Numbered from the stretch's first letter, positions 14,556 to 23,457 are shown. The stretch is 64,000 bases of DNA from Paradesertivirga superstes (GCF_037622515.1 NZ_JBBJCN010000005.1:62001-126000); one strand, 5' to 3'. Notes: generated by a model from the letters alone, not told the origin. Numbers and translations: made by a program.

Positions 14556-16232
14556 ATGAAAATGATTAAAAAAGGCGTAAAAACAAGTTTAGTTATTGCA
14601 TTAATGGGCGGAACTTCCGTTTTTGCACAGTCGATAACGGATGTGAAGCAGGCGATAGACGCTGAACAATATCAAAAAGCTAATACAACATTGAAAGGCA
14701 TGATCAGCGCTAAACCAGCTGATGCTCCGAATTATTTCTACCTGGGTAATCTGTATCTGAACTCCGGATATGCTGATTCAGCTCAGACTACATTCTCGAA
14801 AGGAATTTCAGCAGATGGGAAATATCCTCTAAATTATGTGGGACTGGGAGCATTGGCATTGAGAGCAAATAATACTGCTCTAGCTGAAGAGAACTTTAAA
14901 AAAGCAATTGATCAGGCCGGTAAAAAGGATAACGACCCGTATATATATGTTGCAAAAGCATATGTAGCGGCGCCGAAGCCAAATTATGCTGCCGCAATAA
15001 CTCATCTTCAAAAAGCGATCGCGCTGGATGCTAAAGACGCAGAAGCATACTTAGCTTTAGGAGATGCATACAGGGGACAAGAGAAGATCAGCGAAGCTTT
15101 TAGTGCTTACCGTACAGCTTTTGATCTGAACAAAAATCTTTTGCGTGCTAAAATAGAGTTGGGAGTGATTAACAAACGTGCACAGGCATGGCAGGAATCT
15201 CTTGACGAGTTCAACAGTGTATTGAAAATTAATCCTAATTACGGACCGGCTTACCGCGAGATGGCAGAAACATATTTACGTTGGGCCAATACCGCTACCG
15301 AAACAGCAGACTACGAATCAAGGATTAAAAATGCTTTGAATTCTTATGTTAAATATATGGATCTGACAGACAGATCGATGGACTCAAGAATGCGTTACGC
15401 TGACTTTTTAGTTTTGTCGAAGGACTTTAAAACTTTGGAGAAAGAAGCGCAGGAAATGGCCAGATTAGATCAAACCAATCCGCGTATCTACAGATATTTA
15501 GGCTATTCTGCTTACGAAAACGGTCATTATGCTGAAAGTTTAAAAGCTTTGAATAACTGGATATCAAAAGTGGATAAGGACAGATTAATCGCTCATGATT
15601 ACCTGTATCTTGGAAAGGCACAAATGAAAACCGATACCACGAATATGGCTACCGGAATTCAAAATCTTGCTAAAGCTATAGAATTAGATTCTACTCTTGC
15701 CGAGCAGATGAGTGCTATTGGAAAAGATTTATTTGCGGCAAAGAAATATGATGAAGCTGCCCAGGTTTACGAATTAGCTCTTAAAGGGCCCAAACCTAGC
15801 GTGACGGATAGATTCTATATAGGCTATTCACATTATTTCAATTACATTTTTAATGTACCTGCCGATAAGAAAGCACAATTTAAATCTTCGCTGGTGAGAG
15901 CCGATACCGCATTTAACAATGTAAATAAAGTAGTTCCAACCTATGCTCTTGCATATATTTACAGAGCCCGTATCAACAAGCTTATGGATGACGATCAAAG
16001 CCCTAAAGGCCTGGCTGTTCCTTATTATGAAAAATTTATTGAGATACAGGCAGCTGCCCCGGCTCAAAATGAAAATAACAAAAAGGATCTGATTGAGTCA
16101 TATAACTATCTTGCCAACTATTATAGCAAGAATGATACAAATAAATCAAAAGAGCTTTTAAAGAAAACCTTAGCTCTTGATCCGGCAAATGAATATGCAA
16201 CTGCTGCATTAAAAGCATTGGCAAGTCAATAA
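14556..16232 (+). CDS. Secreted tetratricopeptide-repeat protein
   Basis: 558 residues. N-terminal signal peptide (MKMIKKGVKTSLVIALMGG, cleavage after FAQ). The remainder is made of TPR-type helical pairs, clearest at about 50-130 (NYFYLGNLYLNSGYADSAQTTFSKGI; LGALALRANNTALAEENFKKAI), 145-235 and 395-420. TPR arrays mediate protein contacts, so a periplasmic or outer-membrane scaffold is likely. Last gene of the exbB-tonB-pstS-like cluster, closed by an intrinsic terminator. Partner and function are not readable from the sequence. Confidence 0.85.
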   Translation: MKMIKKGVKTSLVIALMGGTSVFAQSITDVKQAIDAEQYQKANTTLKGMISAKPADAPNYFYLGNLYLNSGYADSAQTTFSKGISADGKYPLNYVGLGALALRANNTALAEENFKKAIDQAGKKDNDPYIYVAKAYVAAPKPNYAAAITHLQKAIALDAKDAEAYLALGDAYRGQEKISEAFSAYRTAFDLNKNLLRAKIELGVINKRAQAWQESLDEFNSVLKINPNYGPAYREMAETYLRWANTATETADYESRIKNALNSYVKYMDLTDRSMDSRMRYADFLVLSKDFKTLEKEAQEMARLDQTNPRIYRYLGYSAYENGHYAESLKALNNWISKVDKDRLIAHDYLYLGKAQMKTDTTNMATGIQNLAKAIELDSTLAEQMSAIGKDLFAAKKYDEAAQVYELALKGPKPSVTDRFYIGYSHYFNYIFNVPADKKAQFKSSLVRADTAFNNVNKVVPTYALAYIYRARINKLMDDDQSPKGLAVPYYEKFIEIQAAAPAQNENNKKDLIESYNYLANYYSKNDTNKSKELLKKTLALDPANEYATAALKALASQ

Positions 16233-16249
16233 GATATCTGAGATTTTAC

Positions 16250-16285
16250 AGGGCCGGTATCTGAAAAGATCCGGCTCTTTTTATT
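16250..16285 (+). terminator. Intrinsic terminator of the exb-tonB-TPR cluster
   Basis: AGGGCCGGTATC / GATCCGGCTCT stem around TGAAAA, followed by TTTTTATTTA. It is placed 18 bp after the TPR stop and directly abuts the nuo promoter box. Confidence 0.85.
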
Positions 16286-16293
16286 TATATTTG
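16286..16293 (+). promoter_or_regulatory. -7 promoter box of the nuo operon
   Basis: TATATTTG, exact TAnnTTTG match, 17 nt before the nuoA ATG. It begins where the T-run of the preceding terminator ends, so the -33 region would lie inside the terminator hairpin. Confidence 0.5.
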
Positions 16294-16310
16294 CGACCGT
16301 AATCTCTAAA

Positions 16311-16682
16311 ATGGAAGCACAAAGTACACCGGTAAGTTATCTGCCGATCATTTTTCAAATGATTGTAGCTCTAGGGTTTGTTGTAGTTACAATGATTGCT
16401 ACACACCTTCTGGGGCCCAAAAGGACAACTAAAGATAAGTTAACTCCGTTCGAATCCGGAATAGAAGTAATAGGAAACGCACGCCAGCCGTTCTCAATAA
16501 AATATTTTCTGGTAGCTATCCTGTTTGTCCTTTTCGACATTGAGGTGATTTTTATGTATCCATGGGCGGTAAACTTTCGTGAAATGGGAATGGAGGGTCT
16601 GATCGAAATGTTTATTTTTATGGGTACTCTGCTGCTCGGCTTTATCTACATTATCAAGAAAAAGGCTTTAGACTGGGAGTAG
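16311..16682 (+). CDS. nuoA: NADH-quinone oxidoreductase subunit A
   Basis: 123 residues, three TM helices (about 10-32, 62-82, 92-112). Small membrane subunit at the junction of the peripheral and membrane arms of complex I. Seen: the conserved FESGIEVIGNARQPFSIKYFL loop, which contains the equivalent of the E. coli Cys/Glu junction loop, and FDIEVIFMYPWAV with the acidic pair of helix 2. First gene of a complete nuoA-N set. Confidence 0.95.
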   Translation: MEAQSTPVSYLPIIFQMIVALGFVVVTMIATHLLGPKRTTKDKLTPFESGIEVIGNARQPFSIKYFLVAILFVLFDIEVIFMYPWAVNFREMGMEGLIEMFIFMGTLLLGFIYIIKKKALDWE

Positions 16683-16736
16683 TAATTAGAACATTTCTAA
16701 ATAAATATACCCTCCGAAAGAGAAATAGTAAACCTT

Positions 16737-16744
16737 TAAATTTG
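16737..16744 (+). promoter_or_regulatory. Possible internal -7 box upstream of nuoB
   Basis: TAAATTTG matches TAnnTTTG in the 107-bp nuoA-nuoB gap, the first of several wide gaps in the operon. Activity is unknown. Confidence 0.3.
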
Positions 16745-16789
16745 CCGCTTGATTCTATATAGATCCAAGCATTGGGAAGGACAGAAGAA

Positions 16790-17332
16790 ATGAGTGATAT
16801 AAAATTAGCAGAAGCCCCTCCGGGTATTGAAGGATCAGGTTTTTTTGCAACTTCATTCGATAAAGTTATCGGGCTTGCCCGTTCACATTCATTGTGGCCA
16901 TTGCCGTTTGCTACTTCATGCTGCGGAATTGAATTCATGGCAACTATGGGTTCACATTACGATTTAGGTCGTTTCGGTGCCGAAAGGCCTTCGTTTTCAC
17001 CGCGTCAGGCCGATATGCTATTAGTTATGGGAACCATCGCAAAAAAAATGGGACCTGTATTAAGGCAAGTATATTTACAAATGGCAGAACCCCGCTGGGT
17101 TATCGCTGTGGGTGCATGTGCATGCAGCGGGGGTATCTTCGATACCTATTCTGTTTTGCAGGGTATAGATGAAATTATTCCGGTCGACGTGTACGTTCCT
17201 GGTTGTCCGCCTCGTCCGGAAGCTATTTTAACCGGCGTGATGAAATTGCAGGATCTGGTTAAGGATGAATCACTGCGCAGGCGAAACGGAGCGGAATATA
17301 AAGATTTAATGAATAAATACGGAATACAGTAA
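16790..17332 (+). CDS. nuoB: NADH-quinone oxidoreductase subunit B
   Basis: 180 residues from ATG 16790; the longer TTG start at 16772 is rejected because AGGA and the purine-rich stretch just before this ATG look like the ribosome site. Carries cluster N2, the final Fe-S centre that reduces quinone. All four ligands are visible: tandem Cys44-Cys45 (SCCGIEF), Cys110 (GACAC) and Cys139 (PGCPPRPE). Peripheral arm, contacts NuoD and NuoH. Confidence 0.96.
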   Translation: MSDIKLAEAPPGIEGSGFFATSFDKVIGLARSHSLWPLPFATSCCGIEFMATMGSHYDLGRFGAERPSFSPRQADMLLVMGTIAKKMGPVLRQVYLQMAEPRWVIAVGACACSGGIFDTYSVLQGIDEIIPVDVYVPGCPPRPEAILTGVMKLQDLVKDESLRRRNGAEYKDLMNKYGIQ

Positions 17333-17836
17333 ATGGCTAAGATCAGCAATCAAACTGTACTGGATAAACTAAATACGCAATTCGGCCAAAAAATTTCTGC
17401 TGCTGCAGAACCCTATGGTCTTTTAACGTTTGAAACTTCTAAGGAAGATATTATCCCGGTTCTGACATTTTTAAAAACTGATTCGGAGCTGAAGTTTAAC
17501 TTTCTTACAGACATCACCGGAATACATTACCCGGGAACAGAGCTGCCGATAGGTGTTATTTATCACGTGCACAGCTTTGTGAATAATGTCAGAGTTCGTA
17601 TCAAAGTGTTTTTAGAAGAAATTAATCCGGTTATACCCTCAGCAACAGTTTTGTGGGAAGGCGCAAACTGGATGGAAAGAGAAACCTATGATTTCTTTGG
17701 AATTACATTTGAAGGACATCCCAATTTGTGCCGTATTTTAAATATGGACGACATGACGGTTTTTCCGATGCGCAAAGAATTTCCTTTGGAGGATCCAAAC
17801 CGCGTAGATAAAAAAGACTTTTTCTTCGGAAGATAA
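17333..17836 (+). CDS. nuoC: NADH-quinone oxidoreductase subunit C
   Basis: 167 residues, about the expected size for an unfused NuoC (30-kDa subunit). The signature is ERETYDFFGITFEGHPNLCRILNMDD near 117-142, with the downstream FPLEDPNR. Structural subunit of the peripheral arm without cofactor. Starts immediately after the nuoB stop and ends 2 bp before nuoD, so nuoC and nuoD are separate genes, in contrast to the E. coli fusion. Confidence 0.95.
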   Translation: MAKISNQTVLDKLNTQFGQKISAAAEPYGLLTFETSKEDIIPVLTFLKTDSELKFNFLTDITGIHYPGTELPIGVIYHVHSFVNNVRVRIKVFLEEINPVIPSATVLWEGANWMERETYDFFGITFEGHPNLCRILNMDDMTVFPMRKEFPLEDPNRVDKKDFFFGR

Positions 17837-17838
17837 AA

Positions 17839-19047
17839 ATGAATCATCCTATAATCGCCGAAAGGCACGAGTTAAAAGAAACTACTACATTAAACCTGGG
17901 ACCAACCCACCCTGCTACGCATGGAGTTTTCCAGAATGTGCTGGAAATGGATGGTGAACGTATAGTGAGTGGCGTTTCCACCCTCGGATATATTCACAGA
18001 GCATTTGAGAAAATTGCGGAACACCGCCCTTTTTATCAGATCACGCCTCTGACCGACCGTTTAAATTATTGCTCATCTCCTATTAATAATATGGGATGGC
18101 ACATGACGGTTGAAAAGCTTTTGGGAATTCAGACTCCTAAACGTGTTGATTATCTCCGGGTGATCATTATGGAGCTGGCCCGTATTTCAGATCACCTTAT
18201 CTGCAACAGTATTCTTGGTGTAGATACAGGTGCTTATTCAGGATTTTTATACCTGATGGAGCAGCGTGAGCATATCTACGAAATTTACGAAGAGGTTTGC
18301 GGCGCACGGTTAACCACAAATATCGGGCGGATCGGTGGATTTGAACGCGACTTTAATGATATTGCTTTCGCGAAGATTAAAAAGTTTCTTAAAAACTTTT
18401 CGCCGGTATTGAAAGAATTTGAGGCCTTGTTTAACAGGAACAGGATCTTTATTGACAGAACAGCAGGGGTGGCCGCGGTTGATGCTGAAACAGCAATGAG
18501 CTATAGCTGGACCGGACCGATACTCAGAGCCTGCGGCGTAGATTACGACGTTCGGGTGAATGAACCTTACAGTTCTTATGAAGATTTCGATTTTGACATC
18601 CCGGTAGGGAAGACAGGCGATATCTATGATCGTTATCTTGTTCGCCAGGAAGAGATGTGGCAGAGTATTCGCATTATTGAACAAGCTCTTGAAAAAGTGG
18701 AAAAAGAGCCCAAGGGGATTTTTCACGCAGATGTGCCTGAATTTTACCTTCCTCCAAAAGAAGAAGTTTATAATAATATGGAAGCCCTGATCTATCACTT
18801 TAAAATTGTGATGGGCGAAATAGATACTCCTAAAACCGAAGTTTATCATTGTGTTGAAGGAGGAAATGGTGAACTTGGATTTTACCTGGTAAATGATGGT
18901 GGCCGTAGTCCTTACAGATTGCATTTCCGCCGCCCAAGCTTTATCAATTATGCAATGTATGCACCTATGAGCGCAGGAATGCTGCTTTCGGATGCTATCA
19001 TCAATCTGAGTAGTTTAAATGTTATTGCAGGAGAATTAGATGCTTAA
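17839..19047 (+). CDS. nuoD: NADH-quinone oxidoreductase subunit D
   Basis: 402 residues, usual size for the 49-kDa subunit. Forms the quinone site with NuoB. Seen: LGPTHPATHGVFQ near 21-33 with the quinone-loop His, LGYIHRAFEKIAEHRPFYQ, DRLNYCSSPINNMGW and the C-terminal FRRPSFINYAMYAPMSAG. Overlaps nuoE by 8 bp. Confidence 0.96.
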   Translation: MNHPIIAERHELKETTTLNLGPTHPATHGVFQNVLEMDGERIVSGVSTLGYIHRAFEKIAEHRPFYQITPLTDRLNYCSSPINNMGWHMTVEKLLGIQTPKRVDYLRVIIMELARISDHLICNSILGVDTGAYSGFLYLMEQREHIYEIYEEVCGARLTTNIGRIGGFERDFNDIAFAKIKKFLKNFSPVLKEFEALFNRNRIFIDRTAGVAAVDAETAMSYSWTGPILRACGVDYDVRVNEPYSSYEDFDFDIPVGKTGDIYDRYLVRQEEMWQSIRIIEQALEKVEKEPKGIFHADVPEFYLPPKEEVYNNMEALIYHFKIVMGEIDTPKTEVYHCVEGGNGELGFYLVNDGGRSPYRLHFRRPSFINYAMYAPMSAGMLLSDAIINLSSLNVIAGELDA

Positions 19048-19576
19048 TATTGCTCAACCCGAGGAAGTAGTTTTTAGTCCTGAGCTTATTACTAAGTTCA
19101 ATGAAATGGTTAGCCGTTATCCGGAAGGGAAACAGAAGTCGGCTTTGCTGCCGGTTTTGCATTTGGTCCAGGCAGAGTTTGGCTGGCTTAGTGCTAACTC
19201 CATGGACAAGGTGGCCGATTACCTGGACATCAAGCCGATAGAAGTATATGAAGTAGCTACTTTTTATACGATGTTTTTTTTGAAACCATTGGGTAAACAT
19301 GTTCTGGAGGTTTGCCGGACCGGACCTTGCTGTTTGGTAGGCGCAGAAAAGATAATGAAGTATATCGAGCAGAAGCTTGGTGTTAAAGAAGGTGAAGTTA
19401 CTGCCGATGGCTTATTCAGCTGGCGCGGCGTAGAATGTCTTGCAGCTTGCGGAATGGCTCCGGTATTACAGATTGGTCCCGAATACAAATTCCATGAGAA
19501 TTTAACCGAGGCTAAAATTGATGAGTTAATTGATAGTTTAAGGCTGACAACTGCTGCAAAACCTCAAATAAGCTAA
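19040..19576 (+). CDS. nuoE: NADH-quinone oxidoreductase subunit E
   Basis: 178 residues, thioredoxin-like fold holding the [2Fe-2S] cluster N1a. The ligands are Cys92, Cys97, Cys133 and Cys137 (CRTGPC and CLAAC), the standard C-x4-C-x35-C-x3-C spacing. N-terminal helical part KQSALLPVLHLVQAEFGWLS is typical. The start overlaps the nuoD stop region, pointing to coupled translation. Confidence 0.95.
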   Translation: MLNIAQPEEVVFSPELITKFNEMVSRYPEGKQKSALLPVLHLVQAEFGWLSANSMDKVADYLDIKPIEVYEVATFYTMFFLKPLGKHVLEVCRTGPCCLVGAEKIMKYIEQKLGVKEGEVTADGLFSWRGVECLAACGMAPVLQIGPEYKFHENLTEAKIDELIDSLRLTTAAKPQIS

Positions 19577-19580
19577 TAAA

Positions 19581-20936
19581 ATGGGACGCAAATTATTATT
19601 AGAACATATCAACGTTCCCGGAATAAATACTTTCGATGTGTATCGTCAGAAAGGCGGCTATCGTGCTGTTGAAAAAGCGCTGAAAACCATGTCTTCTGAA
19701 GATGTAGTTGAAGAAGTGAAAAAGTCCGGTCTTCGCGGGCGTGGTGGGGCAGGTTTTCCTACCGGGATGAAATGGAGTTTTCTGGCCAAACCAGAAGGTA
19801 AACCACGTTACCTGGTGTGTAATGCAGATGAATCTGAACCAGGTACATTCAAAGACAGATATTTAATGACCTATATTCCTCACCTTTTGGTGGAAGGAAT
19901 GATCGCGGCCAGTTATGCCCTGGGTGCAAATACATCATATATTTACGTACGTGGCGAAATGATGCCGCAAATACGAATTCTTGAGAAAGCCATTGCCGAG
20001 GCAAAAGCTGCCGGTTTTCTTGGAAAAAATATTTTAGGCTCGGGTTTCGACCATGAGATGTATGTACAACCCGGTGGCGGGGCTTATATCTGTGGCGAAG
20101 AAACGGCATTAATTGAATCGCTGGAAGGAAAAAGAGGGAATCCTCGGATTAAGCCACCTTTTCCTGCGATATCCGGTTTGTATAACTGCCCTACTGTAGT
20201 AAACAATGTAGAATCTATTGCCGCGGTTGTGCCTATTATTAACGACGGTGGCGATGAATATTCTAAAATAGGAATTGGTAGAAGTACAGGTACCAAGCTT
20301 ATTTCTGCTTCGGGCAATTTAAATAAGCCTGGAGTCTATGAAATTGAATTGGGTGTTCCGGTTGAAGAGTTTATTTATTCCGATGAATACTGTGGCGGAA
20401 TTGCGAATGGCAAACGTTTGAAAGCGGTTGTTGCCGGTGGTTCATCTGTTCCGATTCTTCCGGCAAACCTTATTCTTAAAACCACTAATGGTGAAAATCG
20501 TCTGATGACTTATGAATCTCTGGCGGATGGTGGTTTCGCTAGTGGTACGATGCTTGGTTCCGGAGGTTTTGTGGCCTTTGATGAGGATCAGTGCATAGTA
20601 AGAAATACCTGGAACTTCTCGCGTTTTTACCATCACGAAAGCTGCGGACAATGTTCTCCTTGCCGCGAAGGTACAGGCTGGATGGAAAAGGTGTTACACA
20701 GGCTTGAATACGGTCATGGTAAATTAAGTGACATTGATTTACTGGTAGACGTTTCGAAGAAAATAGAAGGAAATACCATTTGTCCGCTTGGAGACGCCGC
20801 CGCATGGCCTGTGGCTAGTGCTATCCGTCATTTCAGGGACGAGTTTGAGTGGCATGTAAGCCAACCGAAGGAAGCAATGGAAAGAAATTATGGTTTGGCA
20901 GGTTATGCTGATCCCTTGGAATTAATTCAAAATTAA
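19581..20936 (+). CDS. nuoF: NADH-quinone oxidoreductase subunit F
   Basis: 451 residues. NADH- and FMN-binding subunit, the entry point of electrons. Seen: the glycine-rich LRGRGGAGFPTGMKW (51-65), the NADESEPGTFKDR FMN block (about 90-103), and the N3 [4Fe-4S] ligands Cys355, Cys358, Cys361 (CGQCSPC) and Cys401 (TICPLGDA). Followed by a 251-bp non-coding insertion before nuoG. Confidence 0.96.
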   Translation: MGRKLLLEHINVPGINTFDVYRQKGGYRAVEKALKTMSSEDVVEEVKKSGLRGRGGAGFPTGMKWSFLAKPEGKPRYLVCNADESEPGTFKDRYLMTYIPHLLVEGMIAASYALGANTSYIYVRGEMMPQIRILEKAIAEAKAAGFLGKNILGSGFDHEMYVQPGGGAYICGEETALIESLEGKRGNPRIKPPFPAISGLYNCPTVVNNVESIAAVVPIINDGGDEYSKIGIGRSTGTKLISASGNLNKPGVYEIELGVPVEEFIYSDEYCGGIANGKRLKAVVAGGSSVPILPANLILKTTNGENRLMTYESLADGGFASGTMLGSGGFVAFDEDQCIVRNTWNFSRFYHHESCGQCSPCREGTGWMEKVLHRLEYGHGKLSDIDLLVDVSKKIEGNTICPLGDAAAWPVASAIRHFRDEFEWHVSQPKEAMERNYGLAGYADPLELIQN

Positions 20937-21187
20937 AAAGTAAAAATTAAAAATAGCGTTAACCTTAGAAGTCCGAACTAAGAAGCAGGGTGTTCGAGAA
21001 GAGACGTTAGAAAATTAGGAACTTATTGATGAGAGCGCTGAGCTATATAAATAATTGCTTCTATAGTCACCAATCTCGATAAGAATAATTGATGTACTCG
21101 CCTTAAATGCATTTTTAATTTTGATTTTAACTTTTATAATGCTTCATGCAGGCATTTTTAATTTTAACTTTTAGCTTTTAACTTATA
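20937..21187. repeat. Intergenic element between nuoF and nuoG with inverted AT-rich ends
   Basis: The left end AAAAGTAAAAATTAAAAAT (about 20936-20954) is nearly the reverse complement of the right end ATTTTTAATTTTAACTTTT (about 21148-21173). The 190-bp interior has no ORF of coding character. A similar arrangement occurs between nuoH and nuoI, so these look like copies of a short non-autonomous element class inserted inside the operon. Confidence 0.5.
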
Positions 21188-22183
21188 ATGAAAGTTACAA
21201 TAGACGGAATAAGCATCGAGGTAGAGCCGGGAACAAGTATCCTGAACGCTGCCCGTCAAATTGGCGGAGACATTGTTCCTCCGGCAATGTGCTATTATTC
21301 TAAACTGGAAGGCAGCGGGGGTAAATGCCGCACCTGCCTTGTGAAAGTAAGTAAGGGTTCAGAAAAAGACCCCCGGCCGATGCCTAAGCTTGTGGCTTCA
21401 TGCCGCACAGCGGTAATGGATGGCATGGAGGTCGAAAATATTACTTCACCGGAAGTGAAGGAAGCCAGAAAAGGTGTTGTAGAGATGCTACTGATCAACC
21501 ATCCTTTGGATTGTCCGGTATGCGATCAGGCAGGCGAATGTCATCTGCAGGATCTAAGTTATGAACACGGTTCTGAAGCTACCAGGTATGAATTCGAACG
21601 CAGAACATTTGACAGAATTGATATAGGCGATAAGATTCAGCTGCACATGACACGCTGTATTTTATGCTATCGCTGCGTATACGTAGCAGATCAGTTGACC
21701 GATAGCCGCGAACACGGTATTCTGGGTCGTGGTGATGCTTCAGAAATATCCACTTATATAGAAAAAGCAATCGATAACGACTTTTCAGGGAATGTAATAG
21801 ACGTTTGTCCGGTTGGAGCGCTGACTGATAAAACTTTCCGCTTCAAACAGCGCGTTTGGTTCAGCAAACCGGTTGATGCTCATCGTGATTGTCCTACCTG
21901 CACCGGAAAAGTTGCTTTATGGTACAAAGGTGAAGATGTTATCCGGGTAACCGCTCGTAAGGATGTATATGGCGAAGTGGAAGAGTTTATCTGCAATACC
22001 TGCCGTTTTGAAACTAAAAATACAAAAGACTGGGTAATTGAAGGACCAAGAAAGATTTCAAACCATTCGGTTATTTCATCAAATCATTACGAACAATTAG
22101 TTCCGCCAGCTGTGGTAAGAAAAAATCACGCTTTGCAGGAAGCAAATAAAGAAGAATTCGAAAGAGCAACTAAACATCACTAA
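21188..22183 (+). CDS. nuoG: NADH-quinone oxidoreductase subunit G, short form
   Basis: 331 residues; E. coli and Thermus forms are roughly 800-900. Seen in order: [2Fe-2S] N1b ligands (MCYYSKLEGSGGKCRTC ... ASC, about 34-78), the His/Cys N5 site (HPLDCPVCDQAGEC, about 106-119), N4 (TRCILCYRC ... DVCPVGAL), then CPTC ... FICNTCRF (about 237-280), which corresponds to the start of the molybdopterin-oxidoreductase-like domain with an N7-type motif. The rest of that domain is absent. nuoH begins at the last base of the stop codon, so the shortness is the natural end of the gene and not a frameshift. Short NuoG is, as I recall, common in Bacteroidota. Confidence 0.9.
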   Translation: MKVTIDGISIEVEPGTSILNAARQIGGDIVPPAMCYYSKLEGSGGKCRTCLVKVSKGSEKDPRPMPKLVASCRTAVMDGMEVENITSPEVKEARKGVVEMLLINHPLDCPVCDQAGECHLQDLSYEHGSEATRYEFERRTFDRIDIGDKIQLHMTRCILCYRCVYVADQLTDSREHGILGRGDASEISTYIEKAIDNDFSGNVIDVCPVGALTDKTFRFKQRVWFSKPVDAHRDCPTCTGKVALWYKGEDVIRVTARKDVYGEVEEFICNTCRFETKNTKDWVIEGPRKISNHSVISSNHYEQLVPPAVVRKNHALQEANKEEFERATKHH

Positions 22184-23223
22184 TGGAACTGGCATTCGTT
22201 ATAGAGAAATTCGTTTTAGTTACTGTAATATTTATGGTATCCTTAGGTGTCGCAGCCTATTCCACTTTGGCAGAACGTAAAATTGCAGCTTTCCTTCAGG
22301 GAAGAGTTGGCCCGAGCAGAGCAGGCTGGGGCGGTATGTTTCAGCCATTAGCAGATGGAGCAAAAATGTTTTTTAAAGAGGAGATCATTCCAACTCAGTC
22401 TAATCCGTTTTTATTCATTGCGGGACCTTCACTGGCATTGATGACTGCATTAATCGGGAGTGCCGTAATTCCCTTCGGACAGTCATTAACTTTTGGAGAT
22501 AAGGTTATTAACCTCCAGGTAGCCGATATAAATGTAGGCATCCTGTATATTTTCGGAGTAGTTTCTCTTGGAGTTTACGGAATAATGATTGGTGGATGGG
22601 CGTCAAATAATAAGTTCTCACTGATGGGGGCTATTCGTGCGGCATCGCAAAACATCAGCTATGAAATAGCGATGGGGCTTTCAATTATCGCCCTTTTGAT
22701 GGTGACCGGAAGCCTGTCTCTTAAAACTATTGCCGAACAGCAAAGCGGCTTTTTAAACTGGAATGTCTGGGCGCAGCCACTGGGCTTTTTAATTTTTATT
22801 ATTTGCGCCTTCGCGGAATGTAACCGGACACCATTCGATTTGCCTGAGAGTGAGAACGAACTGGTAGGCGGCTATCATACAGAATATTCTGGGATGAAGC
22901 TTGGAGGGTTTTTATTTGCCGAATACATCAATATGTTTGTATCATCGGCAGTAATGGCCACACTCTACTTCGGGGGCTACAATTTTCCTTTTATGAATGA
23001 TCTGGGGCTACCTCCGAATGTTATAACCATTATCGGAGTTCTGTTCCTTTTTGCCAAGATATTCTTTTTCATTTTCTTCTTTATGTGGGTTCGCTGGACT
23101 GTTCCGCGTTTTCGCTATGATCAGTTAATGAATCTGGGATGGAAGGTGCTTATCCCCTTAGGAATAGCAAATATTGTGATTACAGGGATCTGGATAATAG
23201 TAAAGGACACTTATTTTAAGTAA
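22183..23223 (+). CDS. nuoH: NADH-quinone oxidoreductase subunit H
   Basis: 346 residues with about eight TM helices. Membrane subunit next to the quinone chamber. Seen: AERKIAAFLQGRVGPSRAGWGGMFQPLADGAKMF (about 29-62) and the FAECNRTPFDLPESENELVGGYHTEYSG loop (about 210-237), both diagnostic. Overlaps nuoG by one base and is followed by a 234-bp gap containing a heptanucleotide microsatellite. Confidence 0.96.
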   Translation: MELAFVIEKFVLVTVIFMVSLGVAAYSTLAERKIAAFLQGRVGPSRAGWGGMFQPLADGAKMFFKEEIIPTQSNPFLFIAGPSLALMTALIGSAVIPFGQSLTFGDKVINLQVADINVGILYIFGVVSLGVYGIMIGGWASNNKFSLMGAIRAASQNISYEIAMGLSIIALLMVTGSLSLKTIAEQQSGFLNWNVWAQPLGFLIFIICAFAECNRTPFDLPESENELVGGYHTEYSGMKLGGFLFAEYINMFVSSAVMATLYFGGYNFPFMNDLGLPPNVITIIGVLFLFAKIFFFIFFFMWVRWTVPRFRYDQLMNLGWKVLIPLGIANIVITGIWIIVKDTYFK

Positions 23224-23457
23224 AAATAAAAAGTAAAAAGTAAAAAGTAAAAAGTAAAAAGTAAAAAGTGCCACTGCAATAGCAGAGTGGCTGATGAAAC
23301 AGGTTGAGATAAAATAGGCTTAAAATTACAGTATAGGCTTTGCTTTTACCTTTAACCATAAAAAGTAAAATATTGAAACAAGGTTAGATAAGAAGAAAAG
23401 TGTGGTTGGACCTGATGCAGCTTTCACCTTTTTGCTTTCACCTTTTAGCTTAATTAT
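23224..23457. repeat. Intergenic element between nuoH and nuoI with (AAAAAGT)6
   Basis: Directly after the nuoH stop lie six perfect copies of AAAAAGT (23228-23269). The right end (about 23427-23455) reads CACCTTTTTGCTTTCACCTTTTAGC, approximately the reverse complement of the left end with A/G differences, so the whole gap has A-rich/T-rich inverted ends like the nuoF-nuoG gap. An inner CTTTTACCTTTAACCATAAAAAGTAAA palindromic piece lies near 23342-23370. No coding content. Confidence 0.6.

Noticed and set aside
18310..18924. 204-aa ORF antisense to nuoD
   Set aside because: The nuoD frame carries all family motifs; the antisense frame is rich in Phe/His/Ile without a domain.
21188..22183. 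NuoG truncated by frameshift
   Set aside because: nuoH overlaps the stop codon by one base, leaving no space for a remnant of the missing domain.
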